14,307 nucleotides of DNA from assembly GCA_002720285.1 (NCBI GenBank), contig PBHT01000048.1, positions 1 through 14,307 on the forward strand, given 5' to 3'. Positions 1 through 8,377 of the stretch are shown here, piece by piece (position 1 is the first letter of the stretch; each line of letters begins with the position of its first letter). Made by a program: the position numbers and the translations under genes. This DNA comes from Acidobacteriota bacterium. GTDB taxonomy: Bacteria; Acidobacteriota; Vicinamibacteria; Vicinamibacterales; UBA823. A model generated the notes under the pieces. The model made no database searches. It was not told the origin of the DNA and saw only the letters and a list, made by a program, of their open reading frames with translations.

Positions 1-596
1 AGGTCTGGAATCAAATCGACCACACCAGTTTCTGAGAAATATTCAAGTGGCACGGACGCCCCCCAGTTCTCTAGGGGCCGACCGGTCTTGGCGTCGAGCG
101 CCCACAGAAAAAAGGCTGGCGTCGTGATGTAAATCACACCCCGTCCGTCGACCTCACCATAAGCGGCTCCTTTTCCGTAAGCCTGCCTCGGAGAGCGCCT
201 ACGTCTGGTGGTCTCGGGCTCGCGAAAAGTCCAGAGCGTTTCCCCCGTCGCTGGATCGATCGCCACTACCTGACGACGCGGCGTCGTAACCGTGTAGAGC
301 ATTCCGTCAACGTAGATTGGGGTTGACCGGGAAAAGTAGTCGATGTTTGGACCGAAGTTATCGCTACGCCAGACCCACTTAACCTCAAGGTCCTCAAAGT
401 TACCAGCATGAATTTGGTCAAGCGCTGAGTGTCTGGTGTGTCCCGCATCACCACCCAAATAACGCCATTCGCCGTCCTCTGTGCCCGGCAAACCCTGAGC
501 GAGGGCGCTTTCAGAGGGCGCCATCAAAACCGCACTGACAAGGCCGAAGCAAAACAGAAGGGGTCTCATCAGGAAAGTTCGACGCCTAACTCTCAT
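1..596 (-). CDS. PQQ-dependent (quinoprotein) dehydrogenase, N-terminal part, runs off the window
   Basis: Partial gene: 198 codons are visible and the frame is still open at base 1. Proteins of this family oxidise alcohols or sugars in the periplasm using pyrroloquinoline quinone held in an eight-bladed beta-propeller. The N-terminus is basic and then hydrophobic, ending in SALAQ at about residue 34, so it is probably a signal peptide. The mature part has the family opening WRYLGGDAGHTRHSALDQI and first-blade motifs such as YVDGMLYT, VVAIDPATGETLWTF and LWALDAKTGRPLENWG, which are typical propeller W-motif blades. The ATG at 596 is chosen because GAGG (604-607) lies 7 nt upstream. An internal ATG at 569 would still leave a shorter signal peptide. 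The catalytic Asp/Glu and PQQ-contact blades lie beyond the edge, so the substrate cannot be judged. Confidence 0.9.
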   Translation of the reverse strand, partial: MRVRRRTFLMRPLLFCFGLVSAVLMAPSESALAQGLPGTEDGEWRYLGGDAGHTRHSALDQIHAGNFEDLEVKWVWRSDNFGPNIDYFSRSTPIYVDGMLYTVTTPRRQVVAIDPATGETLWTFREPETTRRRRSPRQAYGKGAAYGEVDGRGVIYITTPAFFLWALDAKTGRPLENWGASVPLEYFSETGVVDLIPD

Positions 597-656
597 CGTT
601 ATTCCTCACTCTCCGCCTTAACCGGGATTTGCATCTGGACAACCTACACTAAAGCT

Positions 657-686
657 TTCATACGCCGGCATCTTAACAAACGACAA
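657..686 (-). promoter_or_regulatory. Candidate sigma-70-like promoter for the quinoprotein gene
   Basis: On the minus strand TTGTCG (681-686) is followed after 18 nt by TATGAA (657-662). This would start transcription near 650 and give a leader of about 54 nt before the ATG at 596. It lies in the gap between tRNA-Leu and the dehydrogenase. Both boxes are imperfect, so this is a suggestion only. Confidence 0.3.
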
Positions 687-765
687 ACACTCTTCGTCAC
701 GAACTCTGTACTGCCAGTTACCACTGCTACTCGTACCGGATGCCATGCCGCTAGCGAAACCAAAG

Positions 766-851
766 TGCCGAGGGTGGGAATCGAACCCACACGGCCCGTA
801 AGGGCCACAGGATTTTAAGTCCTGAGCGTCTGCCAGTTTCGCCACCCCGGC
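766..851 (-). tRNA. tRNA-Leu (anticodon UAA)
   Basis: The minus strand folds as a class II tRNA of 86 nt. The acceptor stem is GCCGGGG with CCTCGGC (one G-T pair), and the discriminator base is A at 766. The D-arm is GCGAAACTGGCAGACGC. The anticodon stem CAGGA/TCCTG encloses the loop CTTAAAA, giving anticodon TAA, which reads UUA and UUG. The long variable arm has a GGCCC/GGGCC stem, as expected for leucine. The T-arm is GTGGG TTCGATT CCCAC. The 3' CCA is not encoded, because CTT follows the discriminator. The gene stands alone between the DUF5916 gene and the quinoprotein gene. Confidence 0.97.
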
Positions 852-868
852 ATAAAGACAGCTAATCC

Positions 869-898
869 ATTTAATTCACTGGGTTTCGACTTTCCCAA
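869..898 (-). promoter_or_regulatory. Candidate promoter for tRNA-Leu
   Basis: On the minus strand TTGGGA (893-898) and TTAAAT (869-874) are 18 nt apart. Initiation would fall near 862, about 10 nt before the tRNA 5' end at 851, which is a usual distance for tRNA genes. Neither hexamer is perfect. Confidence 0.3.
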
Positions 899-974
899 CT
901 AACTCAGTCGACAGACACATAGGATGGCCCGTCCGCATCTTAGCTAATTAGCCATCCTCTCCCAACTAATTCAG
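893..974. repeat. Imperfect 15-nt direct repeat with an inverted repeat between the copies
   Basis: TCCCAACTAACTCAG (893-907) and TCCCAACTAATTCAG (960-974) differ at one base. The second copy overlaps the stop codon of the DUF5916 gene and the first overlaps the candidate tRNA -35 box. Between them AGGATGGC (921-928) pairs with GCCATCCT (951-958) across a 22-nt loop, and GCTAATTAGC (943-952) is a perfect palindrome. The hairpin could help end the DUF5916 transcript, but no T-run follows it on the minus strand. The function is unknown. Confidence 0.4.
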
Positions 975-3196
975 AATTGATACGTATAATTCACTTTTGT
1001 AGTCGCGCCACGTGACAGAGTCCGGAAACGATCATGACTCTTAGTCAAATCGTATTGCCAGTTCTGAGTATAGACGAGGAAGAACTCGCTGCCAGGCTTC
1101 ATAATCCATCGTAGCCTGGTAAATAGGCCTACAACCTCACTAACCGAGTCGTACTGAACGTTTCCCGTTACAGACGTCCATGGACTCAGGTGCCAAGCGC
1201 CTGACATTCGCACCAATTCGGTCGCAAACCTACCCGCAGGCAGGTCGACATCGTCTCGACGGTAGTTAGCCGAGATTGTGATTCCTTGGTATGGCCTTAC
1301 GTCGACATTGACATTCGCCGACGTCCGGTGACCGGACCAAAACTCTCCCTTGCTAAGTCCGAGGTGCCCCGATACAACCCGCTGATTCGCCGTGCGCGCG
1401 TCGATTCGGAATTCGCTAAATTGATACTCTCCGTTCAACAGCACGACACCATCGCTAATCTCGAAAGGGTTGTTGAGCCTTTCAAACGTGTTATTCGACC
1501 GGATCCCAAACCAATCTCCACTTTGAAATCGAACTTGGAACAATGTGAAGTTTGTCTGCCGCGTCTGCAACACATTCTCAAGATTAAGTAGATGCTCATA
1601 GAAAACTTGGAACTCCATCTGGCGAACGCTTTTCCATCTCAGCGGCCTTGGTGCCCAGGTGATCGTCGGCTGCACACGGCGAAAACCGTTACGTGGCGTA
1701 AAACCTAAGGCCGGCTTGAATTCGTCTCCGAACTCTCGGTAGGACACATGGGCACGCCAGATGTCATTCGGATAGTTGAGCCGGATACCCCGAGATGACC
1801 GATCGCCCGTTGTCGACGTTCCGTTACGCTCAGGATCGTTGTGCCATACATAGAACGCCTCGAATTGTAGGTTCTTATCGCCGAGGAAAGTTGAAGTGAA
1901 TAGATCCAAGTCTGCACCAACGGTAGCGCGATCGCCCTGAGCAGGATTCTCGCCGATCCCTGCAGTCGCCCGACGCGTGTAGATACCCCCGATAGTAGAC
2001 TGCCTCCAGAAATTGAACTTCGAACGAGCAACCGTAAAATCCTCTACACCCAGTCCATCACTCTGATCGGTCCTCACCTGCAAGAGTCCCAGGTCGTATG
2101 GGCCCGCCTGTCCGGTTAATCGACTACCGAAAATGATCGGCACTTCTTTACCACCAGCCAGCCCAATCTGGCGACTAAAGAAAGGTGTTACGCCATTAGA
2201 ACCTGCAAAGTGGAAAAGACTGGCGTTCTCGAGAAAAAAGTCTCGTTGTTCAGGAAAGAACAACGGAAATCTTGTGAGATTGACCCTCCGGCGGTCCACT
2301 TCTGTCTCCGCGAAATCGGTATTGACGCTGACAGCAGCCTTGAGACTCGACGTAAGGTTATAGTTCAGGTCAAACCCTATGTCAGTTGGCACAACAGAAT
2401 CGTCGTTAACTTCACGCCAGGCCGCAGCTCCATAAGGCTTTACCTCAAGCCCCGTACCTTGCGATATGCCATGAAGACCGGTGACCCGCCCAGCATGAAT
2501 CGCCCTAAACAATCCTTGATTACGCTGGTATCCAGTCCAGAGCATTTCCTCCTGTTTCCGACGGACAGTTCGTTGGAAGTTGATTCCCCAGGTATCCAGT
2601 GATTCGTCAAAATTGAGCGTCCGAAATGGAATTTCGATTTCAACCGACCAACCGTAGTCAGCACGGGCAGTCTTAACATTCCAAATCCCGTCCCATTCCT
2701 TTGACAAACCACGCCGCCCACTCATAGAGCGCATGAGACCATCACCCAACAGACCAGCAGGATTGGTTTCAAAGAAATATGCGGTTCGTCCATCCAGAAA
2801 CGTATCTAAAATCCACATGAATCGATCGTCCGACCCGAGACCCTGATCTCGCTGCTTTTGGTGGCCGAGGACCGCCTGCGGTTCGCTATCGTGAAGGACC
2901 GCTCCAATGTAAAGGAAATCACGGTTGTAGACGACGTATACCTCCGTCCGCTCAGTCGGTGTACCGCCTTCGTTGGGTTCTTGCTGGACAAATTCCCCTG
3001 CTGGCTCAGCTCGATCCCATGCTGACTCTGCCAGAATGCCGTCGAGTTCAATTCGTTCCTCGGGGTCCAGTCTCAGCGCCTCAAAGGAGCGCACTGAATT
3101 CGACGATTCATCTTGCCCATTTGCGAGTGATGAGGCCACGACAAGCTGGAGGAAGCAGACGGTGTAACCAACAGAAATAAGACGCCGCGTAGTCAT
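971..3196 (-). CDS. CBM9-like / DUF5916 outer-membrane beta-barrel protein
   Basis: The product has 741 residues. A signal peptide ends near residue 28 (LANGQ). A carbohydrate-binding family 9-like beta-sandwich follows at about 40-230, with motifs ELDGILAESAWDRA, TEVYVVYNRDFLYIGA and DGRTAYFFETNPAG. The rest (about 235-741) is a DUF5916 beta-barrel with many alternating aromatic strands. It ends VNYTYQF; a C-terminal phenylalanine is the usual signal for BAM-mediated outer-membrane insertion. No TonB box or plug domain is seen. The substrate is unknown, and carbohydrate or peptide binding at the cell surface is inference from the CBM9 fold. No clear Shine-Dalgarno sequence precedes the ATG at 3196; a TAGGTT box lies 7 nt upstream instead. 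The gene appears to be transcribed alone, separated by 146 nt from the crotonase gene upstream. Confidence 0.92.
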   Translation of the reverse strand: MTTRRLISVGYTVCFLQLVVASSLANGQDESSNSVRSFEALRLDPEERIELDGILAESAWDRAEPAGEFVQQEPNEGGTPTERTEVYVVYNRDFLYIGAVLHDSEPQAVLGHQKQRDQGLGSDDRFMWILDTFLDGRTAYFFETNPAGLLGDGLMRSMSGRRGLSKEWDGIWNVKTARADYGWSVEIEIPFRTLNFDESLDTWGINFQRTVRRKQEEMLWTGYQRNQGLFRAIHAGRVTGLHGISQGTGLEVKPYGAAAWREVNDDSVVPTDIGFDLNYNLTSSLKAAVSVNTDFAETEVDRRRVNLTRFPLFFPEQRDFFLENASLFHFAGSNGVTPFFSRQIGLAGGKEVPIIFGSRLTGQAGPYDLGLLQVRTDQSDGLGVEDFTVARSKFNFWRQSTIGGIYTRRATAGIGENPAQGDRATVGADLDLFTSTFLGDKNLQFEAFYVWHNDPERNGTSTTGDRSSRGIRLNYPNDIWRAHVSYREFGDEFKPALGFTPRNGFRRVQPTITWAPRPLRWKSVRQMEFQVFYEHLLNLENVLQTRQTNFTLFQVRFQSGDWFGIRSNNTFERLNNPFEISDGVVLLNGEYQFSEFRIDARTANQRVVSGHLGLSKGEFWSGHRTSANVNVDVRPYQGITISANYRRDDVDLPAGRFATELVRMSGAWHLSPWTSVTGNVQYDSVSEVVGLFTRLRWIMKPGSEFFLVYTQNWQYDLTKSHDRFRTLSRGATTKVNYTYQF

Positions 3197-3203
3197 TAGA
3201 GAG

Positions 3204-3209
3204 AACCTA
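3204..3209 (-). promoter_or_regulatory. Weak -10-like box TAGGTT, 7 nt before the DUF5916 ATG
   Basis: TAGGTT fits only the TAnnnT core. It is listed because its 7-nt distance to the ATG is the same as that of the perfect TATAAT boxes before the 8172 and 8746 starts, and because this gene also lacks a Shine-Dalgarno sequence. A leaderless transcript is possible. Confidence 0.25.
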
Positions 3210-3342
3210 GTGCCGCAGAAGAGAACGGGGCCAAGAACAATGGTCCAGAGTCAAAGTGGACAAGCGTCCTTTCATGCGGACGCGTTCCTACGCGATATTT
3301 TTACAGCCTTTCATTGTAGCCGGTTACGGTAGGACGATCGAA

Positions 3343-4113
3343 TCAGTCGGTCCAGTTAGGAGCGCGCTTCCCAAGAAAAGCCGTGACGGCTTCGTTAACA
3401 TCGGCCGTTTGCATGAGTTCATTCAGGTAAAGTTGTTCCAAATCTGGCAACACCTGAGCGACGTGCTTACGCAACCCGAGCCTAGAGGCAGCTACAGCGT
3501 GGCGCAACCCTGACGCTGATCGTCCTGAAAGGTTCCGATCAAACCAAGCCTCAACTTCAGCGTCAATTTGGTCTAGCGCAAACACCTGGGTCACCAACCC
3601 AGCCGCGTGCCACTCTGCTCCGGAGTGGGCTTCGCCCGTTAGAATAGCGTCGGTTGCACGCGCGTATCCAAGTCTCATGGGCAACAGTGCTGAGGCCGCC
3701 GGCGGAAACGCGGCAAGCCTGACCTCGGGTAGTCCAAGGACCGCATCATCAGCGGCAAAAATAAAGTCGCACGCAAGTGCAAGCTCAAATCCAGCACCCA
3801 AGCAACGACCCTTCACCACGGCTGCCGTCGGAACTGGCACATCGAGCAGGTCACGGATCATGCCGTTCATTTCCGGCAGCATCCGTTCTACCCGCTCCGA
3901 AGCGTGCTCTTGGATACTAGCACCGAAGCTAAAATCCCGACCGGCGCCTTCGACCGTCACGAGCCGAAGCGACATGACCTCATCGAGCAAGGCTAATTTC
4001 GTACGAATCGCTTGAGCGACCGCCGTTGTGAGAACGTTACCTTTCGGACTATTAAGGACAATTCGGGCACGCATTTCATCCTGGCGAACCGACAGATTCA
4101 CATGTTCAGCCAT
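3343..4113 (-). CDS. Enoyl-CoA hydratase/isomerase (crotonase) family protein, dienoyl-CoA hydratase-like
   Basis: Crotonase-fold enzyme of 256 residues that should add water to, or isomerise, a CoA thioester in the cytoplasm. The oxyanion-hole segment GRDFSFGASIQEH and the motif GRCLGAGFELALACD are clear. Both catalytic glutamates of classical hydratases are present: Glu110 in GFELA and Glu130 in GLPEVRL. The FSFGAS-EH stretch and the following LP-LLDVPVPTAAVVKG resemble cyclohexa-1,5-diene-1-carbonyl-CoA hydratases of benzoyl-CoA breakdown, but no other gene of that pathway is nearby, so a general hydratase is equally possible. The start is uncertain. A GTG at 4128 directly abuts the stop of the upstream gene (TGAGTG), while the ATG at 4113, giving MAEHVNL, fits the family N-terminus better. 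Neither has a good ribosome site. Translational coupling to the upstream gene is likely. Confidence 0.85.
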   Translation of the reverse strand: MAEHVNLSVRQDEMRARIVLNSPKGNVLTTAVAQAIRTKLALLDEVMSLRLVTVEGAGRDFSFGASIQEHASERVERMLPEMNGMIRDLLDVPVPTAAVVKGRCLGAGFELALACDFIFAADDAVLGLPEVRLAAFPPAASALLPMRLGYARATDAILTGEAHSGAEWHAAGLVTQVFALDQIDAEVEAWFDRNLSGRSASGLRHAVAASRLGLRKHVAQVLPDLEQLYLNELMQTADVNEAVTAFLGKRAPNWTD

Positions 4114-4128
4114 GGTCAGGTAACACAC

Positions 4129-6291
4129 TCACGAACTACTTTTTGCCTCGGTCGAACGTGGATCGATCGCTTCTACAAGCACGGCAATGTCCGTGGTCGG
4201 CGCATCGCAGGAAAAATCCTTACACACGTAAGCCGTCGCTGAACCATCGAGCATTTTCATATTACCTACGAACGGCAGCAGATCGGCCATACGTGATTGA
4301 TGGTCACCTGGCTCAACCAATAGGACAACCGTAGCAGGTATGTAGCACGAAGCTAGCGCAGCCAGCATTGCACGCGTGCTCACGCCATCGCGGTGACCAA
4401 CAATCACAACTTGCGGCCGAGGCTGATGATACACCGAGAGCCCCGCCATCATCATCGGCATAATGCGCGCCAAAGACCCATTGTTACCGCTCAGACGGCC
4501 GAGTGTTTTCTCGATCTGGTTGACCCACGCCTCGTCTCCGGTCAACTGGCTGAAGGTTAGAAGGTTCAAAACAGAAACAGCGCTAGCTGATGGTTCCGCA
4601 CCATCGTAGTCCTCCCTTAGTCTGAGTAGCACAGACAAATCCTCACCCGTCGTGGCGAACCACCCTCCGGCGTCGGCATCCCAGAATAATTCGTTTTGTT
4701 TCGCTTGCAGCGTCTTTGCCCAATCCAACCAGGCGGGATCAAAATCTGCCTGGAACAGTTCGAGTAGCCCCCAAATTGTGTACGCGTAATCTTCACTATA
4801 ACCATCGATGGCGGCCTGCCCCCTACGGTAGCGCCGGAGAAGCCGCTGTCGGTCCTTGTCCCACAGTGCGTCCCGAACGAAACGTGCCGCGGACTGTGCC
4901 GCCGTTAGCAGTGGTGAAGTAGCACCACCGCCGAATTCAAACACACGGGCGCCACGAGCAAAGGCGGCAATCATTAGGCCGTTCCAACCTGACAAGACCT
5001 TGTCATCGAGGTTGGGACGCTGGCGATCCCCGCGCACCTTATACAACCTCTCAAGCGCGCCCACGGTCACCTTCGCCACATCACCGGTGGACCTGTCGGT
5101 GAGACGCGCTACATCCTCGATTGACCGCGCTTCGTATAGGATGTTCTGCTGGTCAAACTCTCCGTGTGGGTCTTCCAGGGCATTCCCTTCAGCCTCAATG
5201 CCATAGCGTGCACAGACCACGTCCGCGTCGTCCGAAAAAATGCCCTCGATCTCGTCACGCGTCCAGACATAAAAGGCACCCTCTCGTGGTTCCACACGGC
5301 CACCGGATGGCGTGCCCTCATCCTGAGGCGGGACACTGTCAGCATCCTCTGCCGAGTAGAAGCCTCCGCCGGAGTCAGTCATTTCACGATGCACGTAAGA
5401 TAACGCGTTGAGCGCCACCGTCTTGAATTCTGAGCGACCAGTGGCTTGATACACCTCAATGTACGCCAGTACAAGCTGCGCTTGGTCGTAGAGCATTTTC
5501 TCGAAGTGCGGCACACGCCACTGTGCATCTACGGAGTAGCGATGAAAGCCACCACCTACCTGATCGCACATACCACCAGAACCTATCGCTTGGAGCGTAG
5601 CTTCTACCATTGGCAACGCTAAGCCGGTACGCGAGTACTCGCGTAGAAGAAAGAGTAATTCCGATGGCCGAGGAAATTTCGGTGCGTCACCGAAGCCGCC
5701 CCACCTAGAATCGAACGCGTGCTGAAACTGCTCAACTCCCTCGCCTAAAGTCTCAGGCCCAAGGACTTGACCAGCCTGTTCCACACCTCTACTTGACGAT
5801 TTCAGACGATCCGTAACGGTGTCAGCCGACTGCAACACCTGATTTCGCTCGGTAGACCATGCGTGCGTGATCTGGCGTAAAACATCTACGAAACCTGGAC
5901 GACCCCACCGCGCGAACGGTGGAAAGTAGGTGCCTCCATAGAACGGCTTCAGCTCAGGCGTCAGCCAGACGCTCATTGGCCAGCCCCCTGCACCAGTTGT
6001 AGCCTGAACGAACCGCATGTAGACTCGGTCAACGTCAGGCCGTTCCTCCCGATCAACCTTGATCGAGACGAACCCATCGTTCAGAACCGATGCAATCTCC
6101 TCGTTCTCGAACGATTCACGCTCCATCACGTGGCACCAATGGCAAGTCGAATATCCAATCGAGAGGAAGATTGGTTTATCCTCCCGCCTAGCAAGCTTAA
6201 AAGACGCTTCACCCCAAGGGTGCCAATCCACTGGATTGGCCGCATGCTGCAGTAAATAGGGACTCGCCTCACCCGCTAACCGATTCGGCAT
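4129..6291 (-). CDS. Thioredoxin domain-containing protein of the YyaL/SPATA20 (DUF255) family
   Basis: The product has 720 residues, close to the usual length of the family. It opens with the canonical [21 protein letters not shown] thioredoxin-like domain (about 1-165) carries a CHWCH site at residues 50-54 in [15 protein letters not shown], then [10 protein letters not shown] and [11 protein letters not shown]. The rest is an (alpha/alpha)-barrel of the N-acylglucosamine 2-epimerase/glycoside-hydrolase type, with [20 protein letters not shown] and [14 protein letters not shown]. The role of the family is not settled; the CxxC suggests redox activity, and the barrel suggests sugar or nucleotide-sugar handling. 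No signal peptide is seen. The ATG at 6291 is chosen because the family begins at MPNRL; a GTG at 6336 in the same frame would add 15 unlikely residues. The crotonase gene follows with no gap or 15 nt, so the two probably share a transcript. Confidence 0.92.
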   Translation of the reverse strand: MPNRLAGEASPYLLQHAANPVDWHPWGEASFKLARREDKPIFLSIGYSTCHWCHVMERESFENEEIASVLNDGFVSIKVDREERPDVDRVYMRFVQATTGAGGWPMSVWLTPELKPFYGGTYFPPFARWGRPGFVDVLRQITHAWSTERNQVLQSADTVTDRLKSSSRGVEQAGQVLGPETLGEGVEQFQHAFDSRWGGFGDAPKFPRPSELLFLLREYSRTGLALPMVEATLQAIGSGGMCDQVGGGFHRYSVDAQWRVPHFEKMLYDQAQLVLAYIEVYQATGRSEFKTVALNALSYVHREMTDSGGGFYSAEDADSVPPQDEGTPSGGRVEPREGAFYVWTRDEIEGIFSDDADVVCARYGIEAEGNALEDPHGEFDQQNILYEARSIEDVARLTDRSTGDVAKVTVGALERLYKVRGDRQRPNLDDKVLSGWNGLMIAAFARGARVFEFGGGATSPLLTAAQSAARFVRDALWDKDRQRLLRRYRRGQAAIDGYSEDYAYTIWGLLELFQADFDPAWLDWAKTLQAKQNELFWDADAGGWFATTGEDLSVLLRLREDYDGAEPSASAVSVLNLLTFSQLTGDEAWVNQIEKTLGRLSGNNGSLARIMPMMMAGLSVYHQPRPQVVIVGHRDGVSTRAMLAALASCYIPATVVLLVEPGDHQSRMADLLPFVGNMKMLDGSATAYVCKDFSCDAPTTDIAVLVEAIDPRSTEAKSSS

Positions 6292-6436
6292 CCTGTCACT
6301 CAATAAACTATGTGCGTATCTGACGCCACACCCCACCGTAGTGCTTCACACGCCAAAAATGAGAACCATTGACGACTGTTGTGGGGCGTCCCAAACTCTT
6401 AACGAACTATGTAGCCTGATACCTCACTTCGACTCC

Positions 6437-7267
6437 TCACTCGCCTAACTCAGGCTCCTTCCAACTTGGATATGAGCCAAGAGTCCGAACGAGGGGTGCG
6501 AATTCGGCAAGATGCATAAGCGCTCTGGCGCAGCGGGAATCTTCACGGTCCGTTTTCAAATCTGCAAAAAATAGATACTCCCAAGGCCTAGCGGGAATCG
6601 GACGAGATTCTAGTTTACCTAAATCGATGTTTCGTAACGTGAAAACACTAAGCGCTTTAAACAGCGCGCCAGGCTCATTTGGCACCGTGAACGCGATCGT
6701 GGTCTTGTCAGCCTTTCCCTGCGTGAGAGCTTCGCGCGAAACAACAAGAAAGCGCGTAATGTTCTCAGAAAAATCTTGAACAGCAGATTTAAGAATCGCC
6801 AAGTCGAATACTTCGGCCGACCGCTCTGACGCAATGGCCGCAGCATCTCTCAGGTTGGACTCACTAATCATCTTTGCACTTCCGGCAGTGTCATAATTCG
6901 CGATGACCTCAACGCCCTCTAACCCTAGGAGAAAACGTTCGCACTGGGCCAATGCTTGGGGATGCGAATAGACACGCTTGACATCTTTAAGGGTCGTTCC
7001 CTCTAACGCCACCAGATTATGAATGACCGGTAGATGCACTTCCCCCACAATCGGCAACTCATGTCTAAGCAGTAGATCGTAGTTACGCCTAATGGTGCCA
7101 CCGATGGTATTCTCAATCGGCACGATCCCATGAGTGGCTTTCTTGTCCTGGACTACCGAAAAAACTTCCTCAAAACTCTTACAGGCCATCGGCTCAGCTG
7201 ACGGCTTAAACCGAAGTCCAGCCGCCTCACTATAGGCTCCTGGCGCGCCTTGAAATGCGATACGCAT
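6437..7267 (-). CDS. pheA: Prephenate dehydratase
   Basis: Monofunctional prephenate dehydratase (276 residues). It converts prephenate to phenylpyruvate, the committed step to phenylalanine, in the cytoplasm. It opens MRIAFQGAPGAYSEAA. The prephenate-binding lobes contain PIENTIGG (50-57), YSHPQALAQC (100-109) and the catalytic TRF motif (171-173, in SENITRFLVVS). The C-terminal ACT domain (about 189-270) contains PGALFKAL (199-206) and ESRP (220-223), the elements used for allosteric feedback by phenylalanine. No chorismate mutase domain is fused, so that activity must be encoded elsewhere. The ATG at 7267 is set by a strong ribosome site; a GTG at 7291 in frame would place that site inside the coding region. 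It lies 116 nt downstream of pcm. Confidence 0.96.
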   Translation of the reverse strand: MRIAFQGAPGAYSEAAGLRFKPSAEPMACKSFEEVFSVVQDKKATHGIVPIENTIGGTIRRNYDLLLRHELPIVGEVHLPVIHNLVALEGTTLKDVKRVYSHPQALAQCERFLLGLEGVEVIANYDTAGSAKMISESNLRDAAAIASERSAEVFDLAILKSAVQDFSENITRFLVVSREALTQGKADKTTIAFTVPNEPGALFKALSVFTLRNIDLGKLESRPIPARPWEYLFFADLKTDREDSRCARALMHLAEFAPLVRTLGSYPSWKEPELGE

Positions 7268-7275
7268 GGATCGTA

Positions 7276-7284
7276 CTCCTTCCT
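7276..7284 (-). promoter_or_regulatory. Strong Shine-Dalgarno sequence of pheA
   Basis: AGGAAGGAG on the minus strand sits 8 nt before the ATG at 7267 and decides that start over the upstream GTG at 7291. Confidence 0.85.
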
Positions 7285-7383
7285 CTCGCACTCTCTAATT
7301 ACGCTAGCTGGTGGCCTCGTCTAATCAGCAATGAAGCCCTCCCGAGTTCACATCCTTAGTAGTGCACTGCCTTCCAGCTTACG

Positions 7384-8073
7384 TTATTTCGCTCCCGAAT
7401 GCCTCCACCCTTGTCGACCAACCAGAGGCACAAACACGCAACCCTCCCTTACCTCCTCACTTAAGTCCTGACCGGACCGACGAAAAAATGTTAGGTGCTG
7501 TAAATCGATTGTGCCCACAGGCACGACCATCTTTCCACGCTTGCTGAGCTGGGAAATGAGGCCGGACGGCACCTCGGGTGCACCGGCGGCAACTACAATA
7601 GCATCGTAGGGCGAAAAGACCGGTGAACCATCACTTCCGTCACCATCGAGAACCGTGACGTTTGAGATCCCCAGCCGGGCCAGGGTCTTCCTAGCCCTAG
7701 CCGCTAGCGATGGCCTGTATTCGATTGAAACCACACTACGAACCAGTTGCGCCAATACCGCAGCCTGGTAACCTGATCCCGTGCCAACATCAAGTACGTG
7801 ATCCTTAGAGCCACAATCAAGCGGCTCGATCATGGCAGCCACGATATACGGCTGAGAGATAGTCTGGCCTTCACCGATTGAAAGCGGGCGGTCTTCGTAG
7901 GCATTGTCCCTAGCGCTCTTGGGAAGAAACTCGTGCCTGGGCACTTCGCGCATCGCTTGCAGTAGGCGCGAGTCACGAATACCTCGGCCAGCAATTTGCT
8001 CACTCACCATCGCCAATCGGCGGTTAGTCAATTCCTCGTTGGCGAAGGCTTCACCTCTAGTAATCTTAGACAC
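7384..8073 (-). CDS. pcm: Protein-L-isoaspartate O-methyltransferase
   Basis: SAM-dependent repair enzyme (229 residues) that methylates the alpha-carboxyl of L-isoaspartyl residues in damaged proteins so that they can revert to aspartate. Visible family marks are MVSEQIAGRGIRD (22-34), EVPRHEFLP, the substrate-side GQTISQP with Ser73, the SAM-binding motif I VLDVGTGSGYQAA (93-105), VSIEYRP (motif II region) and GKMVVPVGT near the C-terminus. The start is a GTG at 8073 with GAGG very close upstream. The next in-frame ATG (8010) would begin at MVSEQ and remove the arginine-rich helix start usual in the family, so the GTG is preferred. It is divergent from the zinc-ribbon gene, with 98 nt between the two starts. 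Confidence 0.94.
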   Translation of the reverse strand: MSKITRGEAFANEELTNRRLAMVSEQIAGRGIRDSRLLQAMREVPRHEFLPKSARDNAYEDRPLSIGEGQTISQPYIVAAMIEPLDCGSKDHVLDVGTGSGYQAAVLAQLVRSVVSIEYRPSLAARARKTLARLGISNVTVLDGDGSDGSPVFSPYDAIVVAAGAPEVPSGLISQLSKRGKMVVPVGTIDLQHLTFFRRSGQDLSEEVREGCVFVPLVGRQGWRHSGAK

Positions 8074-8158
8074 GATCCTCGAACTCAGCTTGCTCAGGCC
8101 TAATTACAGGGGCGAGGAAAATCACATGGCATGGAACGTCAGAAACGAAGTGAATGAG

Positions 8159-8164
8159 TATAAT
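8159..8164 (+). promoter_or_regulatory. -10 box TATAAT, 7 nt before the zinc-ribbon ATG
   Basis: Perfect TATAAT followed by CCCTACC and then the ATG at 8172. A start of transcription 7 nt after the box would be the A of the ATG, giving a leaderless mRNA. No convincing -35 hexamer is seen at 16-18 nt, and no Shine-Dalgarno sequence precedes the ATG. Confidence 0.55.
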
Positions 8165-8171
8165 CCCTACC

Positions 8172-8354
8172 ATGTCAGAAACATCGGAAGGAAAATCAGC
8201 GGACCAACCAAGATTGGTGAAACCGAGTCGATCAGCCCGTCAAACCGGAGACGAACCGGTGATCTGCGAGCGCTGCGGTGCCGAGATGTTCAGAATGCAC
8301 TCTGTCTGGCGGTGTCCAGCGTGCCGGTTCAAAACCGATTGTTGCGGTTGGTGA
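8172..8354 (+). CDS. Small zinc-ribbon protein (60 aa)
   Basis: The only plus-strand gene in the window. The first 30 residues are polar and probably disordered. The C-terminal half has a rubredoxin/zinc-ribbon-like layout: Cys32-x2-Cys35, Cys48-x2-Cys51, then a terminal KTDCCGW with Cys57 and Cys58. The segment HSVWRCPACRFKTDCCGW recalls small unnamed zinc-ribbon proteins seen in several phyla; I know no function for them. The ATG at 8172 is preferred over an in-frame ATG at 8154 because a perfect TATAAT box overlaps the region after 8154 and would start the mRNA at 8172. The gene faces the ferredoxin gene, with 23 nt between their stops. Protein-protein, nucleic-acid or metal-handling roles are all possible. 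Confidence 0.75.
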   Translation: MSETSEGKSADQPRLVKPSRSARQTGDEPVICERCGAEMFRMHSVWRCPACRFKTDCCGW

Positions 8355-8377
8355 ATGAAGCGAGCTATCAGCGAGGA

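Noticed and set aside
429-818. Plus-strand reading frame of 129 codons
   Set aside because: It runs antisense through the signal-peptide end of the quinoprotein gene and into the tRNA; no family resemblance.
618-845. Minus-strand reading frame of 75 codons starting MAKLADAQDLKSC
   Set aside because: It is the well-known false translation of a tRNA-Leu gene; the bases fold as the tRNA at 766-851.
3264-3283. Inverted repeat GCGTCC/GGACGC in the gap after the crotonase gene
   Set aside because: Six-base stem with an 8-nt loop and no T-run; could be chance, so not listed as a terminator.
6292-6336. Longer start (GTG at 6336) for the YyaL-type gene
   Set aside because: The family begins at MPNRLAGE; the extra 15 residues match nothing and no ribosome site precedes them.
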